Of a stretch of DNA of 64,000 nucleotides, positions 24,974 to 34,530 are shown in pieces. A program made the translations under genes and the position numbers. The notes below the pieces were generated by a model, which worked only from the letters and a program-made list of their open reading frames with translations, was not told the DNA's origin and ran no database searches. Each line of letters opens with the position of its first letter. Position 1 is the stretch's first letter. The stretch is from positions 1 through 64,000 of the forward strand of contig NZ_NOXU01000017.1 in NCBI RefSeq assembly GCF_002251795.1, given 5' to 3'. The DNA comes from Niveispirillum lacus (lineage in GTDB: Bacteria > Pseudomonadota > Alphaproteobacteria > Azospirillales > Azospirillaceae).

Positions 24974-26214
24974 AAGCCACTGGAACGATCATGAGAGCGG
25001 TCCCGGCCCTGTTTGCCATCCAGGGGCTGCACTATCTGATCCCGCTGCTCACCATCCCCTTCCTGATGCGTGTGCTGGGTCTGGATCGCTGGGGACAGGT
25101 GGCCCTGCTGATCACCTTTGGACAGTTGGCCCTGATCCTGCTGGATTATGGTCTGCACATCTCGGCAACCCAGGCGGCCGCACGGCGCCTTGGCGATGCC
25201 CGCGGTCTGGCGGCGCTGGTTGGCGCCGTCACCCTGGCCAAACTGCTTGTCGCCGCCGCCGGGCTGCCCTTGATCCTGATGGCGGCTGGTCTGATCGACC
25301 ATGTCGGCGAGGATCGGTCGCTGCTGGTCTGGGCTCTGGCGGCTACGCTGGTCCAGGCGCATGATCCGCTCTGGTATTTCCTGGCCACAAATCAAGCGAA
25401 CAAGATTGCAGGGTTGACCGTGGCGGCCCGGCTGGCCGCCGTGGGTGTCATGCTGATCACCATCCGCGGCCCCGACGATGCCTGGATCTATTTTGCCAGC
25501 CAGTTGGCAGCCTGGCTGATGGTGTCTGTGATCAGCTTTGGCTTCATCCAGCGGCAGACAGGCTTGTCCTGGCGGGATTTGCGGGGAGGGCGCGCCCTCC
25601 TGTATGAGGGGCGCAGTATCTTTCAGCTTTATGCCGGCAGCAGTTCCTTTGACTATCTTGTCCCTCTGGTTCTGGGCGTCGTCGCCGGACCGACCAGCGT
25701 CGGCCTGTTCGTCGGGGCTGAAAAACTGGCGCGGGCCGCCGCGAGCCTTCTGACACCTTTTCGCAATGCGTTGTTCCCCCAGATGAGCCGGCTCCTCACC
25801 GACGCGCATGACGAGGCGGCCTCGCTGCTGCGGTGGGCGTTGCTGCGCGTCGGCGGATTGGCAGCGGCGGGCAGCCTTGTCCTGCTGCTGGCGGCCGCCC
25901 CGCTGGTCAGCCTGCTGTTGGGAGAGGCCGCGCGTCCCGCCACCCAGATTCTCCAGATCCTCAGCCTGCTCCCATTACTGGTCACCCTGAACGGATTGAT
26001 CGGGGTGCAGTGGATGATCCCGGCCGGTCGGGCTGTTGCTCTGCGAAATATCTATATCGCCGCAGGCTTTCTGCGGCTGCTGCTCTGCATCCTGTTGGCC
26101 GGCACGTTCGACGCGACCGGTGCCGCCCTGGCGACAATTCTCGGTGAATTGTCGGTTCTGGTGGCCTGTCTGCTATACTTGCGACGTTGGCCGGTCCAGG
26201 CAAGGGCTGGCTAG
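24970..26214 (+). CDS. Oligosaccharide flippase, Wzx/RfbX type
   Basis: This 414-residue inner-membrane protein has about 12 hydrophobic segments in the MATE/MOP plan. The opening (LFAIQGLHYLIPLLTIPFLM.RVLGLDRWGQVAL) and the later Polysacc_synt features (GVVAGPTSVGLFVGAEKLAR, TPFRNALFPQMSRLL) are typical Wzx. It flips undecaprenyl-linked repeat units to the periplasm for polymerisation. It overlaps the fkbM stop by four bases (ATGA). The polymerase candidate follows. Confidence 0.87.
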   Translation: MKATGTIMRAVPALFAIQGLHYLIPLLTIPFLMRVLGLDRWGQVALLITFGQLALILLDYGLHISATQAAARRLGDARGLAALVGAVTLAKLLVAAAGLPLILMAAGLIDHVGEDRSLLVWALAATLVQAHDPLWYFLATNQANKIAGLTVAARLAAVGVMLITIRGPDDAWIYFASQLAAWLMVSVISFGFIQRQTGLSWRDLRGGRALLYEGRSIFQLYAGSSSFDYLVPLVLGVVAGPTSVGLFVGAEKLARAAASLLTPFRNALFPQMSRLLTDAHDEAASLLRWALLRVGGLAAAGSLVLLLAAAPLVSLLLGEAARPATQILQILSLLPLLVTLNGLIGVQWMIPAGRAVALRNIYIAAGFLRLLLCILLAGTFDATGAALATILGELSVLVACLLYLRRWPVQARAG

Positions 26215-26274
26215 AACCAGTATACATCCCTTATCTGAAGTCTTGATCATCACATTAAACGGAGTATTAACCAA

Positions 26275-27456
26275 GTGCTGAACGCTCTTGCCTGGCTGCT
26301 GGTTGGATACTCCGATGGATTCGCATATCTGCTTATGGAGAAGACCGGTATATCTGGTTATATGATCTATATTTTACCGGTCTTCTTGGCTTATATAATA
26401 TTCCTTTTTACAAATTACAAACTCTCTGTCAGTCAGAACCTTCTGAAAAGGCAGTTATTTATTATTGCATTGTTTATCCTTACTGCGCTTCTCCATTATC
26501 TGACAGTTGGCAGTTTTTATATGCTGGGTTATGCGCAGATCATGATCATGATGGCCATGACCTTCCTGATCCGCGATCTGTTCACGACGAACGAGACAAC
26601 CCTGCGGCCGGGGTTTGCCAAGGGTTTGCGGGCGATCCATTATATCCTGTGCGGGTACGCCATGCTTGCCTGGCTCGTCCTGCATGGTGCCGACATTGAT
26701 ATCAGCCTGTTCGTCAGCGAACAGGAAAGCCTGTATGTGTTCTCGGTGGTACGCACCAGCGGCCTGCAGAGGGAACCAGCCTGGGCTGGCTATGCCCTGG
26801 CCAGCAGCTATCTGGCGGTACTGGCCACGCGGCCGCAACGCATGCTGCTTGTGCAGTTGGCTTTCCTCGGCGGCATTGCGGCGACCGGTTCGGGGGTCGG
26901 TGTCATTCTGGCCTCACTGTTCATCACCCATCAGATGCTGACGATGGGCAAGGGTGGTCTTGCCGTGCGCCTGACTTTCCTGGCCGGCATGGCGGTCGTG
27001 ATGGCAACGATCTTCAGCGACCGGATCGGCAACGTGCTGAACCAGAATGATCCATCGACCCAGATGCGGCTCGAATCCTCCTTTGTCGCCTTGGATGTGA
27101 TTGCCGAGACCTTCCCTGTCGGGACGGGCTTCGGCAATTATCAGGAGCATGCCGATTTCGATCCGGTCATCTGGAGCGGGTTCCTGAACCTGGATGAGGC
27201 CGCCTATTACAAGTCCGATACGCTGATCTTGAATCTCATCGCGGAACTGGGCGTTTTCGGTTGTGTCCTGCTCATCGCCTTCATGGGGAATTTCATCTGC
27301 CGGACCGCGCCCCTGGTCGGCGCCACGGCGCTGATCATGATGCTGTCATCGGGCACGATGATCATCCCCTTCTATCTTGTCCTCGCCGCCATCTGCGGCC
27401 TGGAGCGGGGAAGGATGGCGCGGCTGGCCGCCGGTCAGAAGGAAACGCGGACATGA
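26275..27456 (+). CDS. Wzy-type polysaccharide polymerase candidate
   Basis: The 393-residue protein has about ten membrane segments and a longer hydrophilic loop near residues 240-310 (including GTGFGNYQEHADFDP), typical of Wzy/O-antigen polymerases. Such proteins are poorly conserved, so the call rests on topology and position between flippase and glycosyltransferase. It starts at GTG 26275. The first 300 bases are clearly richer in A/T than neighbours, a common sign of separate acquisition of Wzy genes. It overlaps the next gene by ATGA. Confidence 0.7.
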   Translation: MLNALAWLLVGYSDGFAYLLMEKTGISGYMIYILPVFLAYIIFLFTNYKLSVSQNLLKRQLFIIALFILTALLHYLTVGSFYMLGYAQIMIMMAMTFLIRDLFTTNETTLRPGFAKGLRAIHYILCGYAMLAWLVLHGADIDISLFVSEQESLYVFSVVRTSGLQREPAWAGYALASSYLAVLATRPQRMLLVQLAFLGGIAATGSGVGVILASLFITHQMLTMGKGGLAVRLTFLAGMAVVMATIFSDRIGNVLNQNDPSTQMRLESSFVALDVIAETFPVGTGFGNYQEHADFDPVIWSGFLNLDEAAYYKSDTLILNLIAELGVFGCVLLIAFMGNFICRTAPLVGATALIMMLSSGTMIIPFYLVLAAICGLERGRMARLAAGQKETRT

Positions 27457-28706
27457 GCACGCAACCGCAGGGCAGGGTTCCCCGCTATCTGTGGCTGACC
27501 CGCTATTTCCCCTATCCGGCGCATGCCGGTGACAAGATTTATTCCGCCAAGCTCATCGAAGGTTTGGCCGAGCAGAATTGTGACGTCACCGTCTTCTGTA
27601 CGGGCCCACATCCAGCGCAAGGTCAGGATCTTTTGACGGAAGGTGCGGCCCGGCGGGTAGAATGGGTCATCTGCCCGCCAAGCGGTCGCCGCCACATGCT
27701 GCTGTATCCCTTCTCCAGATTGCCACACCAGCCCCTTGCTCTGGCGGCATCCGAAGCGCGGCGCCAGGTGCAGATGCTGCTCACAAGACAGGATTGGGAC
27801 GCGGTACTGCTGGACTATGTGGGCATGGGCTGGACGCTTCCCCTGATCGCGCCATGGCGGCGGGCAGCGGGAAGGTCATCGATATTGGCCTATGTTGCCC
27901 ATAATCATGAGGCCAGCCTGCGTCGGCTCTCCTGGCGTCAGTCCACCGCCCGGCTGCCGGTCCGGCTGGCACAATGGATTGACGGGAGGCGTGTGATCGC
28001 CCTTGAGCGGGCCTTGCTTGACAATGTGGATCTCGTGACGGTGAACACACGGGCCGATCTGGCGCTGTTCCAGGCCGATGCCCCCCGATTGCGCTATCAA
28101 GTCCTGGTTCCCGGCTATGATGGCCCCCGGCTGAGCCAGCGCCGGATCACGGCACAAACACCGCGCCGGGTGGTGGTGGTCGGTAATTTCGACTGGATCG
28201 TCAAGCAGCAGAACCTGTTGGGCTTCTTGGAGGCCGCCGCCATTCCCTTTGCCCGCCATGGGATCGGCATCGACATCGTCGGTAGCGGACCTGCTTCTGT
28301 CCTGGACGTCTGGCGCCGACGGTTTCCCGGCGTGACCATTCATGGCCGGGTCGAGGCGGTGGAGCCCTATATCCAAGCGGCGCGCATCAGCGTCATCCCC
28401 GAACGAACCGGCGGCGGCTTCAAGCACAAGGTGCTCAATAGTGTGTTCCAGCGCTCGCCCCTCTTCGCCATCGCCGGATCCGTCACGGAGATGCCGCTGG
28501 AAGAAGGGCGGTCACTACGGCAGTTCTCTGACTTTCCCGCCCTCGTGCAGGGCGTGATTGACGGGATCGATGATGTAGAGGCGCTGGACCGCCAGCAGGA
28601 AGCGGCCTACCTTGCCTGCCAGGACCAGTTCCATTGGCAAGATCGTGCCCGTACCCTGCGGCAAGTGCTGGCCTCTTGTGCAAGCAAGGAGGCGCAACCA
28701 TGCTGA
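27453..28706 (+). CDS. GT4-like glycosyltransferase
   Basis: The 417-residue GT-B enzyme has an N-terminal acceptor half beginning RYLWLTRYFPYPAHAGDKIY, with the Gly-rich loop typical of GT4 family members. The C-terminal half has VVVVGNFDWIVKQQN and IGIDIVGSGPASVLD. The donor site is the EX7E-like ERTGGGFKHKVLNSVFQRSP. ATG 27453 overlaps the polymerase stop; an upstream in-frame extension would run through the polymerase gene. It contributes one sugar of the repeat unit. Confidence 0.8.
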   Translation: MSTQPQGRVPRYLWLTRYFPYPAHAGDKIYSAKLIEGLAEQNCDVTVFCTGPHPAQGQDLLTEGAARRVEWVICPPSGRRHMLLYPFSRLPHQPLALAASEARRQVQMLLTRQDWDAVLLDYVGMGWTLPLIAPWRRAAGRSSILAYVAHNHEASLRRLSWRQSTARLPVRLAQWIDGRRVIALERALLDNVDLVTVNTRADLALFQADAPRLRYQVLVPGYDGPRLSQRRITAQTPRRVVVVGNFDWIVKQQNLLGFLEAAAIPFARHGIGIDIVGSGPASVLDVWRRRFPGVTIHGRVEAVEPYIQAARISVIPERTGGGFKHKVLNSVFQRSPLFAIAGSVTEMPLEEGRSLRQFSDFPALVQGVIDGIDDVEALDRQQEAAYLACQDQFHWQDRARTLRQVLASCASKEAQPC

Positions 28707-29344
28707 CGGGGCTGAAACGTCTGTTGAATCCCCGATATAACTGGCTGCCGCCGGCGGCAAGGGCATCCATCCATACCGTCCTGGATATCGGGGGGACCGG
28801 CATCGACAGCCATCTGGCAGCCCGCTACCTGCCAAGGTGCCGTTTTACCGCCTTGAACATCATCGAACCGGACAGTATGGCCCCCGGTGCGGAGTTTCTG
28901 CGGACCGATCTGGATCGCGAAGGGTTATCCACCGTCCAGGGGCGACGGTTCGACTATGTCATCTGCTCCCATACGATAGAGCATCTGGTGAAAGGTACGG
29001 ATCTGCTGACCGAGATGGCGGCGTTGGTGGCAGATGGGGGCTATCTCTATCTCGAATGGCCATCCGAGCGGTCGCAGCGGTTTCCGCTGCGGGGACGCGG
29101 ATTGAACTTCCACGACGACCCTACCCATGTGACCCTTATCTCCTTGGAGAAAGCGGTGGCGTCGCTGGAAATGGCGGGCCTGTTCATTCTTTCGGCGGGA
29201 CCGCGGCGTAACCGATGGCGGCAAGTGCTTGCGCCTTTGCTGCTGCCGCGAAGCTGGGTGAAACATGGCCGCTTTGTCCTGTACGATTTCTGGGACTGGA
29301 CCGGATATGCTGACCATATCTGCGCAAGACGGCCACACACCTGA
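28700..29344 (+). CDS. Class I SAM-dependent methyltransferase
   Basis: The 214-residue protein has the SAM loop TVLDIGGTGIDSHLAARYLP, an acidic residue after strand 2 and RFDYVICSHTIEHLVKGTDL, the Methyltransf_11-like strand 4 region with EH. The start at ATG 28700 is set by AAGGAGG at 28686-28692, and it overlaps the end of the glycosyltransferase gene by seven bases. It is a sugar methyltransferase by context. There is no membrane segment. Confidence 0.8.
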   Translation: MLTGLKRLLNPRYNWLPPAARASIHTVLDIGGTGIDSHLAARYLPRCRFTALNIIEPDSMAPGAEFLRTDLDREGLSTVQGRRFDYVICSHTIEHLVKGTDLLTEMAALVADGGYLYLEWPSERSQRFPLRGRGLNFHDDPTHVTLISLEKAVASLEMAGLFILSAGPRRNRWRQVLAPLLLPRSWVKHGRFVLYDFWDWTGYADHICARRPHT

Positions 29345-29378
29345 CTGACGGGTAGGGGTCATAGGTGCGGGACAAAAC

Positions 29379-30287
29379 GTGAGACAAGACGCGGATAATG
29401 GGTCAGCGGAATTGACACAGGCTTTTGTGAAGACCTGCCGGCAGTTCATCCGCCATATCACCAGCCTGTTGCTCGGACCCGAGAACACGTACCGGGCTCA
29501 CGCCCTCTACCATGCCCTGCTGCGGCAGATGGGCGGGTTTGGAGTGGTTGAGACAGAAGCCACAAAGGCGGTGTTGCGCGGGCTGGCGGCACGGGCCAGC
29601 ACAATCCTGGACGGGGGCGCCAATGTCGGGCGCTACAGTTGGTTCATGGCACGCCATCGCCGCGATCACGCGCCCCTATATGTGTTCGAACCCAACCCGT
29701 ACGCCTGCCGGCTGGCCCTGCATAATCTGGCGGGTCTCGCAAACATCACCCTTCTGCCTGTCGCACTAGCCGAAAAGCGGCACACAGGACTGCTGATAGT
29801 GCCGAAGGATGCTTTTGGTAGCCCTATCAGTGGCTTGGGATTTGTTGTGCCGGGCGGATCGGGGGAGATGGCAGGTGACGGGCAGCCCATTTCCCTGTGT
29901 CCGCTGGATGATCTCATCGCAGACGGAACGGTACGGCTGCGGGGGCCGGTCCTGCTGAAGCTGGATATCGAAGGGTACGAGCCGGCAGCATTGGCCGGCA
30001 TGAGCATGATGCTAGACGGTTACCGTCCTTGGATTTTCCTGGAATGCCAGATAGAGCATCTGCGGCGGGCCGGCTATGACTGGAATGCCCTGCATCTGCC
30101 TTTGCACCGCCGCGGCTATGTGATGCTGGCCGAAAAGGCAGGGCGGTTCCAGGCCGTTCATGAACCGTCACCGGACATCGTCAATTATTTCGCCTTGCCC
30201 TTGCCGCCGGGAGCCCGGCCGCCGGCGGCCGGCTGGACGGTCGCCGAGTTGTTAGACCAGCTTGCCAGCCCGGAAATCACGGGGTGA
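29379..30287 (+). CDS. FkbM-family methyltransferase, second free-standing copy
   Basis: The 302-residue protein carries ILDGGANVGRYSWFMARHRR, LYVFEPNPYACRLALHNL and LLKLDIEGYEPAALAGMSMM, the FkbM set. An N-terminal 60-residue helical extension may bind the acceptor. It is the last gene of the operon that starts at 24233. Its 3' end overlaps the convergent GT2 gene at 30277 by 11 bases. With the copies at 24233 and inside 16079, the polysaccharide may carry several methyl ethers. Confidence 0.82.
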   Translation: MRQDADNGSAELTQAFVKTCRQFIRHITSLLLGPENTYRAHALYHALLRQMGGFGVVETEATKAVLRGLAARASTILDGGANVGRYSWFMARHRRDHAPLYVFEPNPYACRLALHNLAGLANITLLPVALAEKRHTGLLIVPKDAFGSPISGLGFVVPGGSGEMAGDGQPISLCPLDDLIADGTVRLRGPVLLKLDIEGYEPAALAGMSMMLDGYRPWIFLECQIEHLRRAGYDWNALHLPLHRRGYVMLAEKAGRFQAVHEPSPDIVNYFALPLPPGARPPAAGWTVAELLDQLASPEITG

Positions 30288-31137
30288 CGGCCTTACGCAG
30301 GCGTCGGACCCAGGCATAAAAGGCTGGAGAGGAATGGTTGCGGATCAGGTCATCAACCGTATGGAAGGCAATCTTCAGGCCGGCATAGGCCCAGACCCGC
30401 ACGGGATTGGCACCCAATTCACACAGGGCCCGTGCCACCTCTACCGTCGCCCTGGTAATATGCTGGGTAGAGTTGCCGCCAAGGGCAAAATGATAGCGCA
30501 CAGCAGGGTCGTAACCGCCCTGGAACCCGGCTTTATGGACCCGGAACAGCCACTCATAGTCCGGGGCCACCCGATAGGCCGGATCAAACAATCCTGCCCC
30601 CTCAAAGACCCGGCGATGGGCGGTCAGGGTCGGGTAGTTCATGGTCGGGGCGCGATAGGTGATGCGGCGGCGGTAATCACCATCCCCTCGGATGGTGAAA
30701 ACAAACTCCCCTCCGACATAATAATCCATGTCGCCAAAGACAAAATCGAACCGACCATCGACCAGGGCGGCGACCGATTTCTCCACAAAATCATCCGGTA
30801 GCCAGTCATCAGCGTAGACGAAGCCGATAAACTGTCCCGTGGCAATGGCCACCCCCTTGTTCTGCCCGTCGGCATGGCCTTTGTCTGGCTCGGAACACCA
30901 ATGGCTGATCAGATATTCGTACCGGCGCAAAATATCGACGGTGCCATCCGTGGATGCTGCATCCACCACAATATACTCGATGGCAGGATATGTCTGGCGC
31001 TCAACGCTGCGCAGCGTCTTCTCGATGGTCTCCGCCGCATTACGAACAATGGTGATGAGCGTATAGAGCGGGCGATCCGCCGACGGTGCGTGTCTGCCGC
31101 CAGGCCTGAAGCCGAACTGGTTCACATTTCCACCCAT
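30277..31137 (-). CDS. GT2 family glycosyltransferase
   Basis: This 286-residue GT-A enzyme has LYTLITIVRNAAETIEKTL and VVDAASTDGTVDILRRY at the start. The metal site is in IGFVYADDWLPDDFVEKSV (DD), and the acceptor side has RVAPDYEWLFRVHKAGFQGG (DYEW). It resembles colanic acid and amylovoran-type transferases of about 250-290 residues. It is the most downstream gene of the minus-strand run 36908-30277, 160 bases after the ColD-like gene. Bases 31138-31297 contain no gene I can support. Confidence 0.85.
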   Translation of the reverse strand: MGGNVNQFGFRPGGRHAPSADRPLYTLITIVRNAAETIEKTLRSVERQTYPAIEYIVVDAASTDGTVDILRRYEYLISHWCSEPDKGHADGQNKGVAIATGQFIGFVYADDWLPDDFVEKSVAALVDGRFDFVFGDMDYYVGGEFVFTIRGDGDYRRRITYRAPTMNYPTLTAHRRVFEGAGLFDPAYRVAPDYEWLFRVHKAGFQGGYDPAVRYHFALGGNSTQHITRATVEVARALCELGANPVRVWAYAGLKIAFHTVDDLIRNHSSPAFYAWVRRLRKAVTP

Positions 31138-31297
31138 ACCTATCTCACTGAAAACGGTCTATAACTCGCCACCGGTCATCATACTTTCGTGACTGGTCAC
31201 ATAATATGCGCCCCTGCGCCCCACCATGGCAGGGCCCGGATAGCAGAGCCCGCCGGTGGTCACGATGGCGTGGTTCTCTATCACCAGAGAGACCCGT

Positions 31298-32467
31298 TCA
31301 GCGGCAGACGCGGTCCAGGACTTCACGCAATCGTTCGATCTGAGGGGTGAGATCGAACGGGTGATTGCCGACAAAGAAGCCGCAATCATGGGCCAGATTG
31401 GCGTTATCCGTGCCACCGACAATGTCGTAATCGTAATATTTGATGACGTCATGGCGCAGGAAACAGCCGCCCGTAATGATGCGATAACCGATATCTGCCT
31501 CGGCAAGCGCTGCAAACACCTTCCGCCGGTCCAGACCCGCCGCCGGATTGAGGATGATGGTGAAGCTGAAGCTGGAGCTTTTACCATTCTCGCGCTGAAT
31601 GATGAAACGGTCGTCGCCGGCAAACAGCGACTGGAACAAGGCCATATTGCGGCGGCGGGCGGCCGTCATGGCAGGTAGCTTCTGCAACTGCGCCAGCCCG
31701 ATAGCGCCCTCCATCTCCAGCGGCCGCACATTGTATCCAGGCAGGATGAAACGATAAGCCTCGAAATGGTCATGCGACCGGCGCTGATAGACGGGGCTGT
31801 CATGTGGCAGGTCGCGCGTCCAGCCATGGGCACGCAGCGAGCGGCTAAGATGTGCCAGCTCGATATCGTCGGTCAGGATCATGCCTCCCTCCATCGTGGA
31901 GATATGGTGGGAGAAGAAAAAACTGAACGTATTCAGATGACCAAAGGTGCCGGTCTTACGACCGTTCAGTTCGGCATCCATAGACTCGCAATTATCCTCG
32001 AACATATAAAGCCCGTGGGCATCCGCAAAGGCGCGGATCACGTCAAGCGCCGCAGGATTGCCCAGGATGGACACGGGCAGGATGGCGCGGGTCCGGGGGG
32101 TCAATGCCTGTTCCAGCTTCGAAATATCGAGATTGAGCGTATCCAGCTCGACATCGACGAAGCGCAGCCTGAGCCCATATTGCTGCAGCGGGTGATATGT
32201 GGTGGCCCAGGAAATGGCCGGAACGATCACCTCGTCCCCACGCTGCAAGGGGCGATCCTGCTTGTGGCAGAGAGCCGCGATGCCCACCAGGTTGGCAGAG
32301 GACCCGGAATTGACCATGATGGCATGACGGGTGCCGAAATAGTCGGCGAAGGCCCGCTCAAAGGCAGCCACCTGTTCACCCATGGTGAAACGGCCCGACG
32401 CGACAACACGCTGAATGGCGTCAATTTCTTCCTGGCCCCAGCTTGGGGCGGCAAGTTCGTAAAACAT
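31298..32467 (-). CDS. DegT-family PLP/PMP enzyme, ColD-like sugar 3-dehydratase
   Basis: The 389-residue protein has the fold of sugar aminotransferases, but the usual cofactor lysine is His: FSFFFSHHISTMEGGM instead of SxxxxK. Histidine here, plus the RAHGWTRDLP segment, is characteristic of ColD, the PMP-dependent GDP-4-keto-6-deoxymannose 3-dehydratase, and related E1-type dehydrases that remove the C3 hydroxyl. The length equals ColD. The expected product is a 3,6-dideoxy-4-keto sugar nucleotide. No reductase such as ColC or a 4,6-dehydratase is in the window. The adjacent E1 alpha/beta pair may act on its product. Confidence 0.82.
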   Translation of the reverse strand: MFYELAAPSWGQEEIDAIQRVVASGRFTMGEQVAAFERAFADYFGTRHAIMVNSGSSANLVGIAALCHKQDRPLQRGDEVIVPAISWATTYHPLQQYGLRLRFVDVELDTLNLDISKLEQALTPRTRAILPVSILGNPAALDVIRAFADAHGLYMFEDNCESMDAELNGRKTGTFGHLNTFSFFFSHHISTMEGGMILTDDIELAHLSRSLRAHGWTRDLPHDSPVYQRRSHDHFEAYRFILPGYNVRPLEMEGAIGLAQLQKLPAMTAARRRNMALFQSLFAGDDRFIIQRENGKSSSFSFTIILNPAAGLDRRKVFAALAEADIGYRIITGGCFLRHDVIKYYDYDIVGGTDNANLAHDCGFFVGNHPFDLTPQIERLREVLDRVCR

Positions 32468-32501
32468 GGTCTTTTTTCATCCAGGGTAGCCGGCGGCCGG
32501 T

Positions 32502-33581
32502 TCAGAACGGTCCCTTGAAGGCCTGTTGATAGGCAAGCCGTGCCCGCTCGGGATCGGGCTCCCACCCTGCGGAACCGCCTGCCAGCGCATGGGCTGTTTT
32601 GGCGATGGTCAGGGGATTGGGATAGAAATGGGCTTCCAGCGCCGGTGTGGTAGGGCAGGTGGTCGGTGCGAAGCCCATACGGCGGATGGAAAGCGGTCCG
32701 CTGCCCCCCAGTTGCTCGGCGACCTGGGCTGCGATCTCCGCGCCGGCGCCGGCCGACACCCAGGCATTGTCGACCACCAGCAGGCGACGGGTACGGGCTA
32801 CCGAGGCGATAATTGTCTCCATGTCCAGCGGTACCAGACTGACCGGATCGATGAGGTCAACCGACAGACCAACCTCCTCCAGCAGGCTGGCGGCCCGCAG
32901 ACATTCCACCGCCATGTTGGAAATGCCAACGATGGTGATATCGCTGCCGCGGCGCATATGCCGGGCCCGCCCGAACGCCACCGTGAAGGGCTCCTCCGGT
33001 ACCGGCGCCTCGATCGGATAAAGCAGCCGATGTTCCATGAAGATGACGGGATTGTCGTCACGGATGGCGGCGATCATGCAGCCTTTGGCATCATAGGCGT
33101 TGGACGGCGCCACCACTTTCAGGCCGGGAACATGCATGAACATGGCATGCAGGCCCTGGGAATGCTGGGCACCTTGGCCCCAGGACTTGCCGATCATCGA
33201 CCGGACCACCATCGGCACCTTGACCGACCCGCCATACATATAATGGGCCTTGGCCGCCATGTTGACCAATTGGTTCATGCACAACATCAGGAAATCCATG
33301 CGGATATGCACATGGATGGGCCGCATGCCGGCCATGGCGGCGCCGATGGCCACGCCCGTCATCGCATCTTCCGACAGCGGGGTGGTGAAACAGCGCTCGG
33401 GCCCGAAGGCCTCCAGCAATCCCTGGGTCGATCCCTGAATGGCCTTGTGATCATCGACATCCAGACCGAAGCAGAAGACATCGTCGTCGCGTTGCATCTC
33501 CTGGGCCACAGCCTCGCGCAGGGCGTCCACATAGCGCAGGCTGCGCGTAGCGGTGGAAACAACAGTATCAGGCGAAGACAT
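32502..33581 (-). CDS. TPP-dependent 2-oxoacid dehydrogenase E1 beta-like subunit
   Basis: The 359-residue protein matches the beta subunit of E1 components (pyruvate, acetoin and branched-chain types): RYVDALREAVAQEMQRDDDV, TTPLSEDAMTGVAIGAAMAG, then the transketolase C-terminal domain with ITIVGISNMAVECLRAASLL. ATG 33581 is chosen since it overlaps the alpha stop by 14 bases; the longer frame is antisense-like Arg-rich sequence. There is no E2 or E3 gene nearby, so a complete dehydrogenase complex is unlikely. In a sugar operon such pairs may transfer a two-carbon unit onto a keto sugar. Confidence 0.83.
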   Translation of the reverse strand: MSSPDTVVSTATRSLRYVDALREAVAQEMQRDDDVFCFGLDVDDHKAIQGSTQGLLEAFGPERCFTTPLSEDAMTGVAIGAAMAGMRPIHVHIRMDFLMLCMNQLVNMAAKAHYMYGGSVKVPMVVRSMIGKSWGQGAQHSQGLHAMFMHVPGLKVVAPSNAYDAKGCMIAAIRDDNPVIFMEHRLLYPIEAPVPEEPFTVAFGRARHMRRGSDITIVGISNMAVECLRAASLLEEVGLSVDLIDPVSLVPLDMETIIASVARTRRLLVVDNAWVSAGAGAEIAAQVAEQLGGSGPLSIRRMGFAPTTCPTTPALEAHFYPNPLTIAKTAHALAGGSAGWEPDPERARLAYQQAFKGPF

Positions 33582-34530
33582 GGGCGTGCAGCTCCTCTGC
33601 CGCGGGGAAGGGGCTTGCTTCGGCATAGGCGACAGCCGCCTCGATCTCCGCCTCGATCTCCGCGTCGATCTGCTGCCGCTCGGCATCGGGCAACAGGGCC
33701 GCCAGACGTGCGACCTGATCGCGGCGTTCCCAATCCTCCATGTCGGCGCGTGACCGATAGCCGGCGGCGTAATCCTCGGCCGGTCCGACATGTTCGCGCC
33801 AGCGATAGGTGTGACATTCCAGAAAGGCCGGGCCGCCGCCCTCGCGCATGGCGGCGATCAGGCCGGATGCAGCGTCGCGGATCTCGAAAATATCACCGGA
33901 GGTAATGCGCTTGGCCGGCATGCCAAAAGTTGCCACCCGTTCGGTCAGTTGATCGGCTGCCCAGCGGCGATGCAGGGGTTCATGAATGGCGAAAAAGTTA
34001 TTCTCGCAAACGAACAGGATGGGCAGCTTGTGCAAGGCGGCGAAGTTCAGTGTCTCATAAACACACCCCTCCTCGCTGGCCCCGTCGCCATAAAAGACAG
34101 CCACAACCTGCCCGCGGCGCCGTCGCTTCAGGGCCAGGGCATAGCCGGCTGCCACCGGCACATTGGTGCCAACCACTGCCGAACAGCCCAGAATACCCTG
34201 ATCCAGCCCAACCAGATGCATGGAACCGCCCTTGCCACGGGCACAGCCGCCAACCTTGCCAAACATCTCTGCCAGCATGGCCTTGGGGTCGCCGCCTTTG
34301 GCCAGATAGGTAGCATGTCCGCGATAGGTACCGGATACGATGTCATCGGCACGCAGCAGATCGCAGATCCCCACAGCCACCGCCTCCTGCCCGATAGACA
34401 GATGGACAGGGCTTTTGATCCGGTCGGTCGGGTAGATCGCCGCGACACGCTCCTCGATCCGGCGCACCCGATAAAGGGAACGATAAAGCCGGGCAATGGT
34501 CTCAGGAAGGATCGGGTCGGGGTTGTCCAT
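33568..34530 (-). CDS. TPP-dependent 2-oxoacid dehydrogenase E1 alpha-like subunit
   Basis: The roughly 320-residue protein has the E1 alpha pattern: YRVRRIEERVAAIYPTDRIK, HLSIGQEAVAVGICDLL, GGCARGKGGSMHLVG and the ThDP/Mg site VAVFYGDGASEEGCVYETLN ending in N, then NNFFAIH. ATG 34530 fits family length; an in-frame extension to 34674 overlaps the NUDIX gene and has no family similarity. It forms the alpha2beta2 enzyme with the gene at 32502. There is no lipoyl partner gene, which points to a stand-alone carboligase or decarboxylase. Confidence 0.84.
   Translation of the reverse strand: MDNPDPILPETIARLYRSLYRVRRIEERVAAIYPTDRIKSPVHLSIGQEAVAVGICDLLRADDIVSGTYRGHATYLAKGGDPKAMLAEMFGKVGGCARGKGGSMHLVGLDQGILGCSAVVGTNVPVAAGYALALKRRRRGQVVAVFYGDGASEEGCVYETLNFAALHKLPILFVCENNFFAIHEPLHRRWAADQLTERVATFGMPAKRITSGDIFEIRDAASGLIAAMREGGGPAFLECHTYRWREHVGPAEDYAAGYRSRADMEDWERRDQVARLAALLPDAERQQIDAEIEAEIEAAVAYAEASPFPAAEELHAHVFA

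Noticed and set aside
31298-32467. Ordinary sugar aminotransferase
   Set aside because: The cofactor-binding Lys is replaced by His, which prevents the normal aminotransferase reaction and matches ColD-type dehydratases.
32502-34530. Complete pyruvate or acetoin dehydrogenase complex
   Set aside because: Only E1 alpha and beta are present, with no lipoyl E2 or E3 gene, and the neighbours are sugar genes.
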